Position numbers and translations under genes: made by a program. Shown here piece by piece: positions 47,501 to 52,167 of a DNA stretch of 64,000 bases; the first letter of the stretch is position 1; every line of letters begins with the position of its first letter. Source of the stretch: Monodelphis domestica (Eukaryota > Chordata > Mammalia > Didelphimorphia > Didelphidae); contig NC_077230.1 of assembly GCF_027887165.1 (NCBI RefSeq), positions 34,361,351-34,425,350 on the forward strand. The letters run 5' to 3'. The notes beneath the pieces were generated by a model. That model was given only the letters and a program-made list of their open reading frames with translations, did not search any database and was not told the DNA's origin.

Positions 47501-48985
47501 CTCTGCTTCTTTTATACCCCAAAGCTGCTGGTGTCTGACTGGACAGAAACTCAAGTTGGCCATTGGTTAAAGAGTATTGGAATGAAAAAATATATCCTGA
47601 AATTTGATTATAAAAGAATAAGAGGTCAAGAACTTCTTGAATTAGACAATGATGCATTAAAAGTAAGCTTCAGAATTGGCTCTTTATATATGCTACATAC
47701 AATTATATATTAACTTCTTTTATGGTGGGCATTGGATGAAAAACAGTACAAATAATGGGATTCCTATATATGGCCCATTTGACAACCTTATGGTTTTAAG
47801 GAAAACATGTTAACTACCTTTTTGAATGTAGTTTCAAGAAATGTTTTTTAATGTGATTTGCTCCCCCTTTTTTTAGTATTCAGGCCATATTCCTTTTCAT
47901 TTCTATTTATTTATTGAAACCTTATACCTTCCATCTTAGAATATATAACATGTAAGTTTCCAAAGAAAAAGAATTTTAAGGGGTGGGCAATGTGAGGCAA
48001 GTGACTGTCTCAGCATCATACTTCTAGGGGGTCACATTTGAAACCAGGTCCTCTTTTCTCTAGGTCTGGTTCTCAATCTATTGAGCCACCATTCTTTTTT
48101 TTCTTTTTTTAGAATTCTATCTATTAACAAACACTGGAAAGCAGAAAAGCAATATTTTAATTTTGTACCAGGCAGATTAACTTCACTGAAACAGATTAAA
48201 AAACAGTAATCATGGGAAATGGCAAGCTTTCATTTCATTTATAGTAAATAAAATATCAATATTTTAAGCTTTAAATAGCAAATATTGGTTAGAATAACAT
48301 CTTTGTCATTGACTAGAGGTACTAGAGGAATATGATAATTGACTACACAAAACCCTGAAATATATTCTACTTGGATTCATTTGCCACATAAGAAAATATT
48401 AGGAGGATTTTTTAAAATGTAGCTTCTTTCACAATTATTTCTAAAATGTTCCTAATGTATTCTATTTAAGTACCTCTAAGCTTTAAATTTCTGATATTCT
48501 GGGTTCTTCAATTTGAAGACAAATGAAAATTATGCAATTAAAAATAATAAAAAAATGTATAGTGTTTCAAATGCTACCATCTCTGGGCTCCCAACCAGTT
48601 AAGCAAATAAAAATTAATAGATGAGAAATGTAGCTTCAAGTATAATTATGATACCAATAAGAAGTACCAACACTCTTCTTAGAAAAGATAGTTTTTATGT
48701 GAATTCCTTAATGCCTTTTAGAGTTCTACAATGTAATTTTTTTACTTCATTCAGAGATATGGAATATTTTCCTAATGTTGTAAAATCTGAGTTCTTCAGA
48801 AATGATACTTAATTTAATGTTCAGGTTCATTATGTAAAGAGTTATAAAATATATTCATTTGAATGCATGCATGTAAAGTAACAGCTTTAATTTTTTTTCC
48901 AAAGTGCATTGGCATCACTAAGAAGAGAGATCGCAAGAAAATCCTTAAGGGAATTAAGAAAATTCAACAGACAGAAAAAAATTAA
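5767..48985 (+). CDS. Neurabin-like PDZ / coiled-coil / SAM gene, copy A (11 exons)
   Basis: A scaffold-type protein is predicted. The PDZ (exons 1-4) reads [42 protein letters not shown] and IEIGREPP. These match neurabin/spinophilin blocks such as RLELFPVELE, EGLGI, GIFVKTVTEGGAAxxDG, NDQIVEVDG and IGRE. Exons 5-7 are charged and coiled-coil-like. Exons 10-11 give a SAM domain ([34 protein letters not shown]) of the neurabin type. Coding length is about 375 residues, far below the roughly 1100 of neurabin-1. The N-terminal actin- and PP1-binding regions are not visible upstream. Splice phases are 1,2,2,0,2,0,1,0,(?),0 across the introns and agree, except that exon 6 carries one surplus base and exon 9 does not follow exon 8 in the SAM frame. 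The gene is either a recently damaged copy, polymorphic, or affected by sequence error. In known neurabins such domains place phosphatase and signalling proteins on actin; that role is inferred for this short version. Confidence 0.8.
6310..6672 (+). mobile_element. Old L1 5'UTR fragment (+), shared by both copies
   Basis: An L1-like 5' start is followed by AAATTAAATTATGATATAATGCCTTAAA. The counterpart at 58845 reads AACTAAGATGGTGGAGAAGC, an L1 start. It is present in both duplicates, so it is older than the duplication. Confidence 0.65.
6673..7409 (-). mobile_element. 5'-truncated L1 3' end (-) with 16-bp target-site duplication
   Basis: The L1 3' tail (6689-7393) is antisense. On the minus strand it codes the end of ORF2 and the 3'UTR, closely related to the L1 tail at 50956. 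It is flanked by perfect 16-bp direct repeats TTGAGGGCAAGATTTT at 6673-6688 and 7394-7409. Copy B has no insertion at the equivalent point (near 59140), so this event follows the duplication. Confidence 0.88.
7410..8790 (+). mobile_element. Old L1 (+), ORF1 part joined to ORF2 3' part
   Basis: 7560-7960 resembles marsupial L1 ORF1 (coiled-coil coding, then CCAGGAAAATTATAGCCAAA). 7980-8790 resembles the L1 ORF2 C-terminus and 3'UTR (for example GTGGTATATGATCATAATGG). Most of ORF2 is missing, so the copy is internally deleted and decayed. It ends in a GGGATGGGG-rich 3'UTR and TTTAAATGTAATTGGAG. Confidence 0.7.
8791..9104. other. AT-rich intron sequence, nothing recognised
   Basis: Intron 1 of copy A. 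No repeat family or conserved element could be identified. Confidence 0.5.
9105..9285 (+). mobile_element. tRNA/CORE-type SINE, present in both gene copies
   Basis: It contains the SINE body AGTTGTGTGATTCTGGCAA ... CATAACCCTGTTTGTCTC ... AGAGTCAGATACAACTAA. The same element is at 59620-59805 in copy B, so it predates the duplication. An antisense relative lies at 26640-26827. Confidence 0.75.
9286..9679. other. Intron 1 sequence shared with copy B
   Basis: No gene or repeat is recognised. The stretch ATTTCAATAACAATTT near 9590 aligns with copy B near 60110, just before the fold-back there. Confidence 0.5.
9680..10060 (+). mobile_element. L1 5'UTR-like fragment in plus orientation
   Basis: GTTCAGACCTCTAGAAAAC followed by CCTTCCTTACC matches the 5'UTR start of the L1 copies at 4576 and 14053 read on the other strand. 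It is GC-richer than its surroundings and absent from copy B. Together with 13356-14053 (minus) it brackets the ERV with inverted L1 5' ends. Confidence 0.6.
10061..10211. other. Short unassigned flank next to LTR
   Basis: AT-rich sequence between the L1 5'UTR piece and the LTR boundary. I could not assign a family. Confidence 0.4.
10212..10810 (-). repeat. ERV1 LTR, about 600 bp
   Basis: It has TG...CA ends (TGTCGCC on the plus strand at 10212, TTCAGCA ending at 10810). A purine tract AGGGGGAGAAA sits just outside on the element strand, and a TTTAAATAG TATA-like box lies near 10545. The right boundary is an estimate; no second LTR was found in the window. Confidence 0.65.
10963..11730 (-). 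pseudogene. ERV1 integrase region (fossil)
   Basis: The translation shows a retroviral integrase core: [42 protein letters not shown] and a C-terminal [17 protein letters not shown] segment typical of gammaretroviral integrases. In such viruses it joins viral DNA to the host chromosome. Here it is a relic in an intron, antisense to the host gene. ERV1 class is judged from the PQSSxQVERMN block. Confidence 0.88.
12023..12619 (-). pseudogene. ERV1 RNase H region (fossil)
   Basis: It contains [27 protein letters not shown] and [12 protein letters not shown], the order found in the RNase H of gammaretrovirus-like pol genes, which in those viruses degrades the RNA of the RNA/DNA hybrid. It sits directly upstream (element sense) of the integrase relic, as expected for pol. 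Broken. Confidence 0.85.
12955..13355 (-). mobile_element. Internal L1 ORF2 fragment fused to L1 5'UTR
   Basis: Minus-strand translation gives [23 protein letters not shown] through [22 protein letters not shown], the same ORF2 segment as 930-1290 of the first L1. Instead of the endonuclease upstream it runs, through a run of 15 C (13359-13373), into L1 5'UTR sequence. ORF1 and the endonuclease coding part are missing. Confidence 0.85.
13374..14053 (-). promoter_or_regulatory. L1 5'UTR with two promoter monomers
   Basis: This is a GC-rich L1 5' region ending in GACTTCCGATCAAGATGGC (minus strand). A block of about 100 bases (TCTCTCTCTGTTTC ... CCCTGAGGTCCTTTTGC) occurs at about 13379-13480 and again at 13668-13770. 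It is related to, but arranged differently from, the 5'UTR at 3882-4576. Confidence 0.8.
14060..14909 (+). mobile_element. Old L1 ORF2 fragment (+)
   Basis: 14190-14620 follows L1 ORF2 (GAAATTGAAGGAATTAGA ... AGAGAATCAACTAAACAAG ... TTGCTCATGAGTAGG) with heavy decay. It continues across the solo LTR into 15926. The corresponding 5' part is missing in copy B, where a fold-back replaces it. Confidence 0.7.
14703..14773. repeat. (TA)n/(CA)n microsatellite
   Basis: About 45 bases of TA dinucleotide are followed by about 24 bases of CA, inside the old L1. A short ORF over it is a low-complexity artefact. Confidence 0.95.
14916..15919 (-). mobile_element. Solo LTR, about 1.0 kb, with 6-bp target duplication
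   Basis: TG...CA ends (TGCCAC at 14916, CCCAGCA ending 15919) lie inside the L1. Flanking hexamers GGGGAG and GTGGAA match the L1 target sequence with small differences. A TTTATTT near 15070 (AATAAA on the minus strand) suggests minus orientation. Six-base duplications are typical of class II (ERVK/IAP-like) elements. Copy B has the uninterrupted L1 at 60320, so the insertion postdates the duplication. Confidence 0.75.
15920..16792 (+). mobile_element. L1 ORF2 3' part (+), shared by both copies
   Basis: TGGAATAGATTAGGTATG through AACAAGTTGTGGAATAGATT and CAGGATGCTTTCAGAAAAAC is L1 ORF2 C-terminal sequence, aligned with copy B 60330-61305. It is interrupted at 16792 and resumes at 17921. Confidence 0.82.
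16793..17002 (+). mobile_element. Marsupial tRNA-type SINE (MAR1-like)
   Basis: GGGGGCAGCTGGGTGGCTCA at the start, CTAACTGTGTGACCCTGGAC in the middle and an A-rich tail after GATGGAAGGTGAGAG are diagnostic. It is the left end of a block absent from copy B. Confidence 0.93.
17003..17920 (+). other. Insertion in L1 ending in AATAAA and A-rich tail; possible retrocopy
   Basis: About 920 bases follow the SINE and split the old L1. The block contains a MIR-like stretch (17300-17465, antisense) and an L2-like piece near 17560. It ends GTAATAAAGG ... TTTAAAAAAAG with a long A run. This looks like the 3' end of a polyadenylated RNA copied into the genome. No protein was recognised and no clear target duplication was found. 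Copy B has contiguous L1 here. Confidence 0.45.
17921..18310 (+). mobile_element. L1 3' end (+), continuation
   Basis: GACTTAAATGAACTGATTC through GAAAAATGCTTTGCATGACT and TTTAACATGTAATTAGAAA is the marsupial L1 3'UTR, aligned with 61310-61740 in copy B. Confidence 0.85.
18567..18687 (+). CDS. Copy A exon 2: PDZ core
   Basis: 121 nt between TTTGTAG and GTGAGT, entering in phase 1 and leaving in phase 2. It encodes [15 protein letters not shown], then [21 protein letters not shown] is the carboxylate-binding loop position, and [11 protein letters not shown] matches the neurabin FVKTVTEGGAA block. An ATT repeat runs up to 18556, right beside the polypyrimidine-poor acceptor. The exon is conserved in length and phase at 61981-62101. 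Confidence 0.9.
18714..18945 (+). mobile_element. MAR1-like SINE in intron 2 with 15-bp target duplication
   Basis: The SINE body is 18729-18930. It is flanked by GAATTAACTTTGTAG at 18714-18728 and 18931-18945. Copy B reads GAATTGACTTTGTAGGGAGG at the same place, an empty site. The insertion is therefore younger than the gene duplication. Confidence 0.95.
18946..20703. other. Intron 2, aligned with copy B; decayed coding-like stretch on minus
   Basis: Minus-strand frames between about 19880 and 20370 keep protein-like pieces that recur in copy B at 63000-63550, for example [11 protein letters not shown] here and RKFPPFIWDIQDG there. They may be the remains of a processed pseudogene older than the duplication, but the parent gene is not recognised. 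The rest holds nothing identified. Confidence 0.4.
20704..20811 (+). CDS. Copy A exon 3: PDZ, second half
   Basis: 108 nt after TTTTTCAG and before GTGAGTA, phase 2 to phase 2. It encodes [20 protein letters not shown] followed by a helix ([13 protein letters not shown]) and [12 protein letters not shown] corresponds to neurabin NDQIVEVDG and the helix to the alpha-2 helix lining the ligand groove. The copy B exon at 63834-63941 differs by 13 bases, nearly all changing residues. Confidence 0.88.
21260..21365 (+). CDS. Copy A exon 4: last PDZ strand and linker
   Basis: 106 nt after GAACCTAG and before GTATGA, phase 2 to phase 0. It encodes [20 protein letters not shown] then [21 protein letters not shown] is the counterpart of FVIGREKPG/FMIGRERPG at the end of neurabin and spinophilin PDZ domains. 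Confidence 0.88.
21366..24802. other. Intron 4, few recognised elements
   Basis: A short TAGA run sits near 22185. An L2 3'-end relic (+) lies at about 24237-24345 (ATTGTAAGCTCCTGGAGTCA). An AT microsatellite occupies 24544-24598. 21400-24200 otherwise shows no exon or clear repeat. Phases of exons 4 and 5 agree, so no missing exon is needed. Confidence 0.55.
24803..24885 (+). CDS. Copy A exon 5: basic linker
   Basis: 83 nt after CCCCTTAAAG and before GTATAT, phase 0 to phase 2. It encodes [19 protein letters not shown] then KISWLWIT and the first two bases of an Arg codon. There is no recognised domain. It is supported by splice signals and by phase agreement with both neighbours rather than by homology. 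Confidence 0.65.
24886..25619. other. Intron 5, unassigned
   Basis: No gene or repeat recognised. Confidence 0.5.
25620..25790 (+). mobile_element. MIR relic (+)
   Basis: GTTTCCTCATTTGTAAAATA followed by GAGATAATAATAG and CCTGGCATGTATTAAAAGGA is the 3' part of a MIR. Ancient and diverged. Confidence 0.8.
25968..26133 (-). mobile_element. tRNA-type SINE (-)
   Basis: ATCCACTGAACCACCTAGGT at the right end is the reverse of the marsupial SINE 5' end, with the body to its left. Older and more diverged than the copy at 26376. Confidence 0.8.
26364..26586 (+). mobile_element. MAR1-like SINE (+) with 9-bp target duplication
   Basis: A full SINE (26376-26577) begins GGGGGCAGCTGGGTAGCTCA and ends in an A tail, flanked by TGGCCAATA at 26364-26372 and 26578-26586. 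It lies in intron 5. Confidence 0.93.
26640..26827 (-). mobile_element. SINE (-), same family as 9105 and 59620
   Basis: GGTTTGCCATTTCCTTCAAC ... CTAGGGTCACACAGCTAG ... CACTGGGCCACCTAACTACC is antisense of the tRNA-related SINE found in both gene copies. Confidence 0.82.
26884..27066 (-). other. Unrecognised ORF with C-terminal membrane helix and donor-like end
   Basis: A minus-strand frame of 60 residues contains [18 protein letters not shown] and then [20 protein letters not shown], a convincing membrane-spanning stretch, followed by KFLSLYHR. The frame ends in CCATAG followed by GTAAAT, so it could be one exon of a receptor-like gene or relic. There is no pyrimidine-rich acceptor upstream and no further exons were found. 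It may be chance. Confidence 0.2.
27067..28240. other. Intron 5, unassigned
   Basis: No exon or confident repeat. A short CA-rich run occurs near 28105-28125. Confidence 0.5.
28241..28559 (+). other. Possible LTR fragment with TATA box
   Basis: AGTATATATAGAGAAGAGTG is followed by GCTGAGGCCAGGCCTCACAG, a promoter-like arrangement seen in LTRs. The region is GC-richer than its surroundings. No boundaries or second copy were identified. Confidence 0.3.
28560..31160 (-). mobile_element. L1 with 5'UTR and ORF1 but no ORF2 (HAL1-like or deleted)
   Basis: The 5' end at about 31160 reads GGCAGAGTCAAGATGGCCAC on the minus strand. A 5'UTR of about 1.1 kb is followed by ORF1 (about 29190-30080; coiled coil [19 protein letters not shown], then decayed RRM) and a purine-rich spacer to about 28560. 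ORF2 does not follow. L1 copies normally lose the 5' end, so a 5'-complete copy without ORF2 is unusual. Confidence 0.75.
31161..31379. other. Flank, possibly decayed L1
   Basis: Pyrimidine-rich, no confident family. Confidence 0.35.
31380..32110 (-). mobile_element. Old L1 3' part (-)
   Basis: GGTTCTATTCACTTTG ... AATTTGTTCAGCCATTTCCC ... AATGCAATTGCTAAATCAA is the antisense of the L1 ORF2 C-terminal region. Heavily diverged. Confidence 0.65.
32120..32270 (-). mobile_element. MIR-like relic (-)
   Basis: AATGACTTGCCTAAATTAAT, with a downstream TAGTTAGTGGAAACTACAAC, resembles an antisense MIR. It lies just upstream of exon 6. Confidence 0.5.
32319..32416 (+). CDS. Copy A exon 6: coiled coil, carries a one-base excess
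   Basis: 98 nt after CTTCCGCAG and before GTGAGAG. It enters in phase 2, giving [20 protein letters not shown] then QKY, a clear coiled coil. A run of seven A (32385-32391) shifts the frame: as written it ends PQGN and a stop. With six A it would read [10 protein letters not shown] and leave in phase 0, exactly what exon 7 needs. Exons on both sides are open in the matching phases, so the excess base is the anomaly: a mutation, a polymorphism or a sequencing error in a homopolymer. Confidence 0.75.
32434..32494. repeat. (AT)n microsatellite beside the exon 6 donor
   Basis: About 60 bases of alternating AT begin 17 bases after the exon 6 splice donor. The ORF over it is low complexity. Confidence 0.95.
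32495..33555. other. Intron 6, L2-like relics
   Basis: AAAGGACCAGACACATAAAA and AGCATTTAATAAAGGTC near 32685-32720, with CCTCCCTGGAGACAGAATCT near 32970, resemble scattered L2 3'-end pieces. 33230-33330 is rich in CCCTATC-type words. No exon. Confidence 0.45.
33556..33688 (+). CDS. Copy A exon 7: coiled-coil end and acidic linker
   Basis: 133 nt after CAAATTTCAG and before GTAAGAG, phase 0 to phase 1. It encodes [18 protein letters not shown], then a segment rich in E and D ending AAEDISL. Both splice sites are strong, and the phases match the intended end of exon 6 and the start of exon 8. Confidence 0.8.
33689..34089. other. Intron 7 start, AT-rich low complexity
   Basis: 33805-33885 is almost entirely A and T with TTTTAA words. 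Nothing else recognised. Confidence 0.55.
34741..35751 (+). mobile_element. Solo LTR, 1.0 kb, 4-bp target duplication GTTC
   Basis: It starts TGTAAACC and ends TTGTCACA, flanked on both sides by GTTC (34737-34740 and 35752-35755). A GGGTATTTAAGCCC TATA region near 35548 and an ATTAAA near 35633 give plus orientation. The interrupted L1 sequence is continuous across the duplication. Four-base duplications fit class I retroviruses. Solo, so formed by LTR-LTR recombination. Confidence 0.82.
37428..37767 (+). repeat. 5' LTR (340 bp)
   Basis: It runs TGTAAAAAAT to ACTGTTACA. It contains a TATTTAAG box near 37530 and AATAAA near 37676. The reverse-strand ORF over it is an artefact repeated in the other LTR. 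Confidence 0.93.
37770..37787 (+). other. Primer-binding site, tRNA-Arg-like
   Basis: It begins two bases after the LTR. TGGCGACCAC matches the complement of the 3' end of a tRNA-Arg (TCG type); the following eight bases do not match well. Assignment is from memory of the tRNA 3' end. Confidence 0.5.
38247..38519 (+). other. Short ORF with signal peptide-like start inside LTR element
   Basis: [20 protein letters not shown] looks like a secretion signal followed by [10 protein letters not shown]. After about residue 36 the frame runs through an embedded SINE. It may be the start of an envelope-like gene of the parent element or a chance ORF; no envelope domain is recognised. Confidence 0.35.
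38357..38505 (+). mobile_element. MAR1-like SINE embedded in the LTR element
   Basis: GGGTGGCCCAGCGAACTGGA, CAGGCCCAGAGACGGGAGGT and AGCCTAGCCTTTACTACTCT follow the marsupial SINE. It is more diverged than the free SINEs here, although the LTRs are nearly identical, so it was part of the element before this insertion. Confidence 0.8.
38520..40759 (+). other. Internal region of LTR element, no domains recognised
   Basis: About 2.2 kb, AT-rich, no long ORF. It ends in ACACGGGGGGA just before the 3' LTR. A near copy of this G tract plus LTR start (ACACGGGGGAATGTAAAAAA) lies at about 40385-40404. Confidence 0.6.
40760..41100 (+). repeat. 3' LTR (341 bp)
   Basis: Same sequence as the 5' LTR, apart from about four substitutions and a one-base length difference. 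Confidence 0.93.
43051..43400. other. Intron 7, CA/TA simple repeats
   Basis: 43235-43320 is a degenerate ACATATA/CATATACA stretch. Nothing else recognised. Confidence 0.55.
43401..43500 (+). mobile_element. L2 3'-end relic (+)
   Basis: TTCCTTGAGAGCAGAGATTG, with GTATCCTTGGTGCTGTACCT and CACTTACTAATGATTGTTGA, is the L2 tail. Confidence 0.82.
43980..44155 (-). mobile_element. MIR relic (-)
   Basis: CATGACAACTCTGTGGTGAA, GATTTTACAGAAAACAAA and CACCCAGCTAGTAAATGGAC are antisense MIR. Confidence 0.72.
44156..46312. other. Intron 7 end, MIR-like pieces only
   Basis: A MIR-like piece (+) lies near 44440-44520 (TTTACTAGCTGTTTGGAACT) and an antisense one near 46060-46200 (AGGTGAGGAAAATGAAGCCC). 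There is a CATATA repeat at 44630-44665 and a 19-base tandem (TAGATGTTAGACAACCTAT) near 45157-45195. No exon found between. Confidence 0.5.
46313..46416 (+). CDS. Copy A exon 8
   Basis: 104 nt after ATTCTTAG and before GTAAGAG, phase 1 to phase 0. It encodes [20 protein letters not shown], then [15 protein letters not shown]. The end is hydrophobic. The start phase fits exon 7 exactly. Function unknown; it lies between the coiled coil and the SAM domain. Confidence 0.75.
47141..47310 (+). CDS. Copy A exon 9: start and frame uncertain
   Basis: The exon ends at CTAAAG before GTAAAT in phase 0, and the frame that continues into the SAM exon reads [19 protein letters not shown]. Two acceptors are possible. 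The strong one (TTCTCTTTAG, exon from 47141) joins exon 8 in phase and extends its hydrophobic end with [16 protein letters not shown], but that frame stops at the end of the exon. The weak one (GATTCTAG, exon from 47214) is in the SAM frame but needs two carried-over bases, which exon 8 does not supply. A one-base shift inside the exon would reconcile both. Either this copy is damaged or an exon boundary is misread. Confidence 0.5.
47525..47662 (+). CDS. Copy A exon 10: SAM domain
   Basis: 138 nt after CCCCAAAG and before GTAAGC, phase 0 to phase 0. It encodes [34 protein letters not shown] and [11 protein letters not shown]. The pattern WT..QV.HWL, Y...F, I.G..LL.LD matches the C-terminal SAM of neurabin-1 (SEWTLQQVSHWL, QNITGEQLLQLD). 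SAM domains oligomerise or bind other SAM proteins. Confidence 0.9.
47916..48091 (-). mobile_element. tRNA-type SINE (-), old
   Basis: CTTATACCTTCCATCTTAGA at the left and TCAATCTATTGAGCCACC at the right are antisense marsupial SINE. Diverged. Confidence 0.78.
48905..48985 (+). CDS. Copy A exon 11: SAM end and stop codon
   Basis: 81 coding bases after TTTTTCCAAAG. It encodes [20 protein letters not shown] then QQTEKN and TAA. This completes the SAM domain (neurabin: ALGMTASQDRAVVKKKLKEM). The protein ends just after the domain, without the long charged tail of neurabin-1. Confidence 0.88.
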   Translation, partial: CIGITKKRDRKKILKGIKKIQQTEKN

Positions 48986-49430
48986 TACAATCTAACAATC
49001 AAATATATCAAAAAGATAATTCTGGAAGATACAGCAAAAATGAGAAAAATATAATTACATGATATTTACCTTTAATCTACTACTTCAACATATTATTGAA
49101 ACCTTCTGATTCTTCTGCCATGAATCTAGCACACATTTACTGAGGAGCAGTGATGGATGGAATGACCATATAAGCCAAGAGATTTTGGTGGACCACTGAT
49201 CAAGGTGTTCCAAAGATGATCATTCATTCACTCATTTCTGCCTTAGCCTGAAAAAGAGCATCCTGTTTGTTGCACTCTGGATTCCTTTTTTATCTTTGGT
49301 CCTAGGCTTTTCAGCCTTTGTCTACCAATTCTTATGTTGTGTATACCTTAGAGAATAATTACCATGATGTATATCCCCAATTAATTCACTATGCAATTTT
49401 GAAAATAAAAACTCTGTCTGCTCTTTGATG
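48986..49430 (+). terminator. 3'UTR and poly(A) signal of copy A
   Basis: About 420 bases of non-coding sequence to AATAAA at 49404-49409, the first good signal after the stop codon and followed by a TGTCTG/T-rich stretch. Assignment is inferred. Confidence 0.6.
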
Positions 49431-50852
49431 CCTACCTTCCATTAGGAGAGAAAGTTGATTTACCCCAATCCACATAGAATTGGGTCAGAAAAAAGAATAT
49501 CAACGTTTGTTGCCCAAATAACAAAAATCAATCAGTAGAATTATAATCATAGAAAAAGAAAAAAAGAGCTGCAATCTCATAAAACTTTCATGACTCATTG
49601 ACATTATATCTTGTTTTTTTTTTCAGAAAAATGGTTCAAATTATAAGAAATTTTCAGGAACTACAACTAAATTGTTAAATATACATAGAGGACAGTAACC
49701 TTATAGAATAATTCTTTGACAAGTAATTAAGAGGTCTGCAATTTGTTTTAAGTATATGCAATTTTAAACATTTTAGTGAATACCTCTGAGAGTCAGTAAA
49801 GTCATCTCTAAAATGAAAGCAACTACATTAGTTGATTGTTTCTAGCTCTATGGTTGTTTCTAGCTCTCATCTTATCAAGAATGTCTCCATGCCTCTCTCA
49901 GTATCTATTTTTACTTCTGCCTTTCTCTGTTTCTTAGAATAATTCAATAATGAAAACAACAAAGGAACAGGACATATTGAAAACAATGATTGTTCTATGT
50001 ACTGTATGCCTGGGTCCAAATGTTGTATCTGAAGCTTGTTTACTATCTGTTACAATGAACTATCTCCTTGGTTTTTAGTTTCTTCATATGTGAATTGAAA
50101 GCATTGTTTTTGTAGTTGGGATTCAGCAATTTCTAACATAACTTCCTTTATGACACCATAACACAATCAAAATAATAATTAAAGGACTATAAGCAAAGTA
50201 CACAATAAAGGGAGGCCCCTCAAACAACAAATTATATGATTTAAGTATAGGGTGATGGATAATGATGATAATAAAATAGCATAGCAAAATTTCTGCATTG
50301 ATGATGCTTGGATGATTCTCACTGAAAAAATTATGTCCTAAAATTGACAGAGAGTTAAGATGAAGTAAGTGGACAGCACATTAAAAATAGAAAATCAATA
50401 CACATGTTAGCTAAACCTAACATGTACAAAAACTTTTAATTAGAAAAGACACAGAGAAACAAAATGTTCCACAAAGTGGTAAACAAAATGAAAAACTGAT
50501 TCTTCAAAAGTGCCAGAAAAAAGGTTAGATCTTGAGCCCTAACAAACCAAAAGTGATGTGGAATAAAATGTGAAATTGAATAAGAAACAAGAACAGGAAT
50601 GTCAGAAGCCATAAAAATCATCCCTATATCTCCTTGATATTACTTGGTTGTATCCCAGATTACCTTTGTTTCCTGCCAAAACAAATGAAAACCCAAGAGA
50701 CACATTACCTACCAGTAACCACATAAATGATCCAAATGTATGTAATACTCTTTACAAATCTGAAACAAACTAACTCAGAAAAGAGAACTGATCTCTGGAG
50801 AAAGTAACAAAAAATTATTATTTCAAAAAGAGATCATTTTTTTCCATATGAA
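49431..50852. other. Intergenic, nothing recognised
   Basis: AT-rich. No exon resembling the N-terminal parts of neurabins, and no clear repeat. Confidence 0.5.
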
Positions 50853-51606
50853 TTTTTTTCAGAAAATATAGTTTTTCCAGGTAACTTTAGGAATTATGAA
50901 GCAAGTAAGTTATAGACTAATTAATGCTATTCATACATACTGATTTTTTAAAAATAATATTTTATTTGATCCTTTCCAAGCATTATTCATTAAAGACAAA
51001 GATCATTTTCTTTTCCTCCCCGCACCCCCCATAGCCGACACGTGATTCCAGTGGGTGTCACATGTGTTCTTGATTCGAACCCATTTCCATATTGTCAATA
51101 TTTCCATTAGAGTTTCGTTTAGAGTCTGTCCTCTGTCATGTCCCCTCAACTGCTGTAGTCAGGAATTTGCTTTTCCTCGGTGTTTCCACTCCCATAGTTT
51201 ATCCTTTGCTTATGAATAGTGTTTTTTCTCCTAGATCCCTGCAGATTGTTTCGGGCCATTACACCACCAGCAATGGAGACCTCCATTACATTCAATTATA
51301 CCACAGTGTATTAGTCTCTGTGTACAATGTTCTCCTGGTTCTGCTCCTCTCGCTCTGCATCACTTCCTGGAGGTTGTTCCAGTCTCCATGGAATTCCTCC
51401 ACTTTATTATTCCTTTTTGCACAATAGTATTCCATCACCAACATATACCACAATTTGTTCAGCCATTCCCCAATTGAAGGGCATCCCCTCATTTTCCAAT
51501 TTTTTTTTTCAGAAAATATAGTTTTTCCAGATAACTTTATAGGAATGATGAAGCAAGTAAGTTATAGACTAATTAATACTATTCATACATACTGATTTTT
51601 AAAAAT
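50853..51606 (-). mobile_element. 5'-truncated L1 (-) flanked by about 104-bp direct repeats
   Basis: The L1 tail (about 50956-51502) encodes on the minus strand GEWLNKLWYMLVMEYYCAKR of the ORF2 C-terminus, then the 3'UTR. Direct repeats flank it at 50853-50955 and 51503-51606 (both start TTTTTTTCAGAAAATATAG and end CATACATACTGA plus T/A runs). By eye they differ at three bases and two short indels. Confidence 0.9.
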
Positions 51607-52167
51607 TTCAATTAAATTCGTGGGGGGAAAGCTATATCAATTTAACCCCCAAAAGCATTGAAAATGATTTGATTTGGATATGTACCTGAGATGTAAAAAT
51701 TTGACATTTGGAAAACAATTTATATGATTAAAATATTTAAAATGAGACACCCAAATCACATTTATCTCAACCAATATTTTAAGTCTTTGGCAAAGTAAAA
51801 AAACTCTATGGAGCAAAAGTTTACAATTTTTGGAAAAAAACGGTTAAACAGTATCTTAATAGGAGTTGGCGGGTTTGACATAAGAAAATACTAGAAAATT
51901 AGTTGTTCAGTATGAGGAATGGAAAGGTGAAGTTGATCTAGTATATTTTATCTTACATAATTCCATATGAGTTATTAATGCCTTAAGGAGAGATAAAAAG
52001 ATTTAAGGATATTAAATAAATTGTAGAGGAGAAAATATTAGATCCATTTCTTGATGATACTTACTTTAAAAAGTACAGGCAAATCAACCAAGCAACTGAG
52101 GCAGTATTTCCAGTAAGATTTCAAGCTACGAAATAGATTTAATAGTTCTATTTGTCAATCAGTCAGC
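51607..52167. other. Intergenic, nothing recognised
   Basis: AT-rich, no ORF or repeat family identified. Confidence 0.5.
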
